DNA of 64,000 nt, taken from Xiphophorus maculatus (lineage: Eukaryota; Chordata; Actinopteri; Cyprinodontiformes; Poeciliidae). A model generated the notes under the pieces. It saw only the letters and a list, made by a program, of their open reading frames with translations. It did not search any database and was not told the origin of the DNA. The stretch covers positions 1,736,001 through 1,800,000 of the forward strand of contig NC_036464.1 in the NCBI RefSeq assembly GCF_002775205.1. The letters are read 5' to 3'. Positions 62,791 through 64,000 of this stretch are shown one piece after another (the stretch's first letter is position 1; each line of letters begins with the position of its first letter). A program made the translations under genes and the position numbers.

Positions 62791-62980
62791 GAAGCCTAGG
62801 CGCAAATTCAAACTGGAAGACTCTTTTATCCCCACCGGGACCCGTTAATTGAAGCGACCTGCCCACAATCGTCGACCTATCAACGCCGGACCAAGCCACG
62901 TCACGTCCAATCACCGACCAAGTCCCAGCTGATAAGGACCTTCATTCATGGCGTCCTTCGCTCTCCAGCCGAGCTCAACC
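62788..62980 (+). repeat. Terminal module A2
   Basis: The second copy of module A. It directly abuts B1 and shares the AAT at 62788-62790. Confidence 0.95.
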
Positions 62981-63060
62981 CACCACCACCCCTTCTCCTC
63001 CATTCGCCCGGTCCTGAGGCCCGCACCCTTCTTCAACCTCCACCACCAGTGCCGGGCCCC

Positions 63061-63232
63061 GGGGGATGACGTTCCTAACAGCATCGGGGATGCTCATCTG
63101 AAGCCTATCGCTAACGCTGCGATAACCGTTATCCCCAGCCGGGGCCCGAGCGCCAAAGACTTTAAATTCTGTTTGTCAATAAACTCTTCTAATTGTCTTC
63201 TCATCTCCGTCTGAGTCTCTCCAGATTGAAAT
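63061..63232 (+). repeat. Terminal module B2
   Basis: The second copy of module B and the right end of the element. It is separated from A2 by an 80-bp C-rich spacer (62981-63060) found nowhere else in the window. Confidence 0.95.
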
Positions 63233-63807
63233 AATAGTAGTACTTGAATATCTAAATTAATCAGTAGTATTTTAATGCAGGCTGATAAAAAGACCAAAAC
63301 AGACAAATAAGAAAACAGAATTGCAGACAAACCGTATTGGTTTCTGATCAGTGTGACGCTAACTGAGCGGATAAAGCTACAGGATGAACTGAGCCTGGCT
63401 GTTAGCCTGGTCTGCAGCAGGACAGCTGCACAGGATGAATCACCATGGTAACTTATTGTGAAACTTCTGCTTTGTGAGACAAAGTCCAGACTTAATTCAG
63501 CGAGGATGTCTGGAAAGTCCTGGCTTAATCTGCTATCATGGTTCTGTCAAACAGCCATCAGGACGTGAAAATAAATGGTTAAATGCATTTAATTATACCA
63601 GTAAATATTAGTTCAGATGCAATTACAATAATGTAGAAATTCTTATTCCTGAAAGTCATCATAAGTGTCAAACTTTCATTGGTAAATTGCCATAAAGTTA
63701 CAGGGAAATGATAGCAGAAGAAAAGTGATTTGACACTTTACTTCGAAATCAGCTGCAGCAAACTGATTATTGTTGATGCTCTTTTGCATCATAACGGATA
63801 TTAAAAC
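63233..63807. other. 3' flank of gene E
   Basis: AT-rich intergenic sequence between the split-repeat element and the stop codon of gene E. Nothing else is recognised. Confidence 0.4.
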
Positions 63808-64000
63808 CTAAACAGTCTCAGTATGTGTTGCAGACCTGCTTTCATAATCTGTGCTGCTCGTCTCCTGATGGTTAGATATTTTACAAGAACAGATTGAAGC
63901 CAGAAACTTATCCATGATGCTTTTCCGTATGAACAAATACAAAGTTGTGTCAGCAAGAGGACTAAGACAAATACAAACTATAGCCACTGTATAGAGAGTA
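63808..64000 (-). CDS. Class A GPCR, GPR4/OGR1-like, C-terminal part (cluster gene E, truncated by window end)
   Basis: The minus strand from the window edge reads 'TLYTVAIVCICLSPLADTTL', then 'YLFIRKSIMDKFLAS', a 'CSCKIS' cluster and a Ser/Thr-rich tail ending 'HTETV', with the stop at 63810-63808. This is TM7 with the 'SPLADTTLY' motif, helix 8 and the cytoplasmic tail of a further receptor, closest in this stretch to genes B and D. It continues past position 64000. Its tail is longer than that of B/D, which end at 'CCKISSN'. The homology with B/D extends for a few bases past their stop codons, so the shorter B/D tail probably arose by a premature stop. The visible frame is intact. Confidence 0.87.
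   Translation of the reverse strand, partial: TLYTVAIVCICLSPLADTTLYLFIRKSIMDKFLASICSCKISNHQETSSTDYESRSATHTETV

Larger units (their letters stand above)
57592..63232 (+). mobile_element. Split-direct-repeat element, Ngaro/DIRS-like architecture
   Basis: Two sequence modules each occur twice: A (A1 57592-57784; A2 62788-62980; 193 bp, identical by eye) and B (B1 62619-62790; B2 63061-63232; 172 bp, identical by eye). The order is A1, 4.83 kb internal, B1 abutting A2, an 80-bp spacer, B2. Each outer end and the B1/A2 junction carry the same AAT. Split direct repeats with a shared junction trinucleotide and no target duplication are the hallmark of Ngaro/DIRS tyrosine-recombinase retrotransposons. 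The internal part is GC-rich and pyrimidine-biased, with two tandem arrays and a LINE fossil, but no recognisable reverse transcriptase or recombinase, so this copy would be non-autonomous. The alternative is a full element followed directly by an internally deleted one sharing its ends. Confidence 0.6.

Noticed and set aside
57592-63232. Ordinary LTR retrotransposon
   Set aside because: The left end carries only module A, not a complete A-B terminal repeat, and no primer-binding site or polyprotein was recognised.

Overview
The window is vertebrate nuclear DNA, almost certainly from a teleost fish. It is AT-rich, its genes are split by short GT-AG introns, and it holds many fish-type dispersed repeats: a Tc1-like element, a hAT element, I-clade and L2-like LINE fossils, and the 'aatggcctgtac...cattcacacacacattc' repeat. 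A spiny-rayed or cyprinodontiform fish is plausible, but the species cannot be fixed from sequence alone. No bacterial, plasmid or CRISPR feature is present.

The core is a minus-strand tandem cluster of small class A (rhodopsin-like) G-protein coupled receptors. Each has three coding exons: N-terminus plus TM1; TM2-TM3; TM4 to the C-terminus. Most also show a candidate upstream non-coding exon. Gene A lies at 27641-29639, B at 34338-35500, C at 42919-43997 and D at 51054-52216. The C-terminal part of gene E (63808-64000) runs off the end. The '[15 protein letters not shown]', E-R-Y and 'SPLAD...Y' signatures look like the teleost proteins usually named GPR4-like or OGR1-like; that name is inferred from family resemblance.

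Genes B and D lie in a segmental duplication (about 34321-39493 and 51037-57586) that is near identical outside the exons. Inside the coding sequence I count 13 differences, all amino-acid changing, clustered in TM3, ECL3 and TM7, while both coding introns look identical. This is the most striking signal in the window. Gene C has lost about 19 codons covering ICL3 and the cytoplasmic half of TM6.

Between D and E sits a 5.64-kb GC-rich, pyrimidine-rich element (57592-63232). Its repeats are arranged A1-internal-B1/A2-B2, like the split direct repeats of Ngaro/DIRS tyrosine-recombinase retrotransposons. It carries a 29-bp tandem array, a six-copy 72-bp array in which each unit encodes a small hairpin, and an embedded L2-like LINE fossil. 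No intact RT or recombinase was recognised.

The first 26 kb is mostly non-coding DNA with repeats and one unidentified possible coding exon (7228-7521). Other elements are a broken Tc1-like transposon (32377-33625), a hAT element inside the presumed 5'UTR intron of gene C (44560-45988), an I-clade LINE relic (26700-27126) and a THAP-like fragment (48196-48297).
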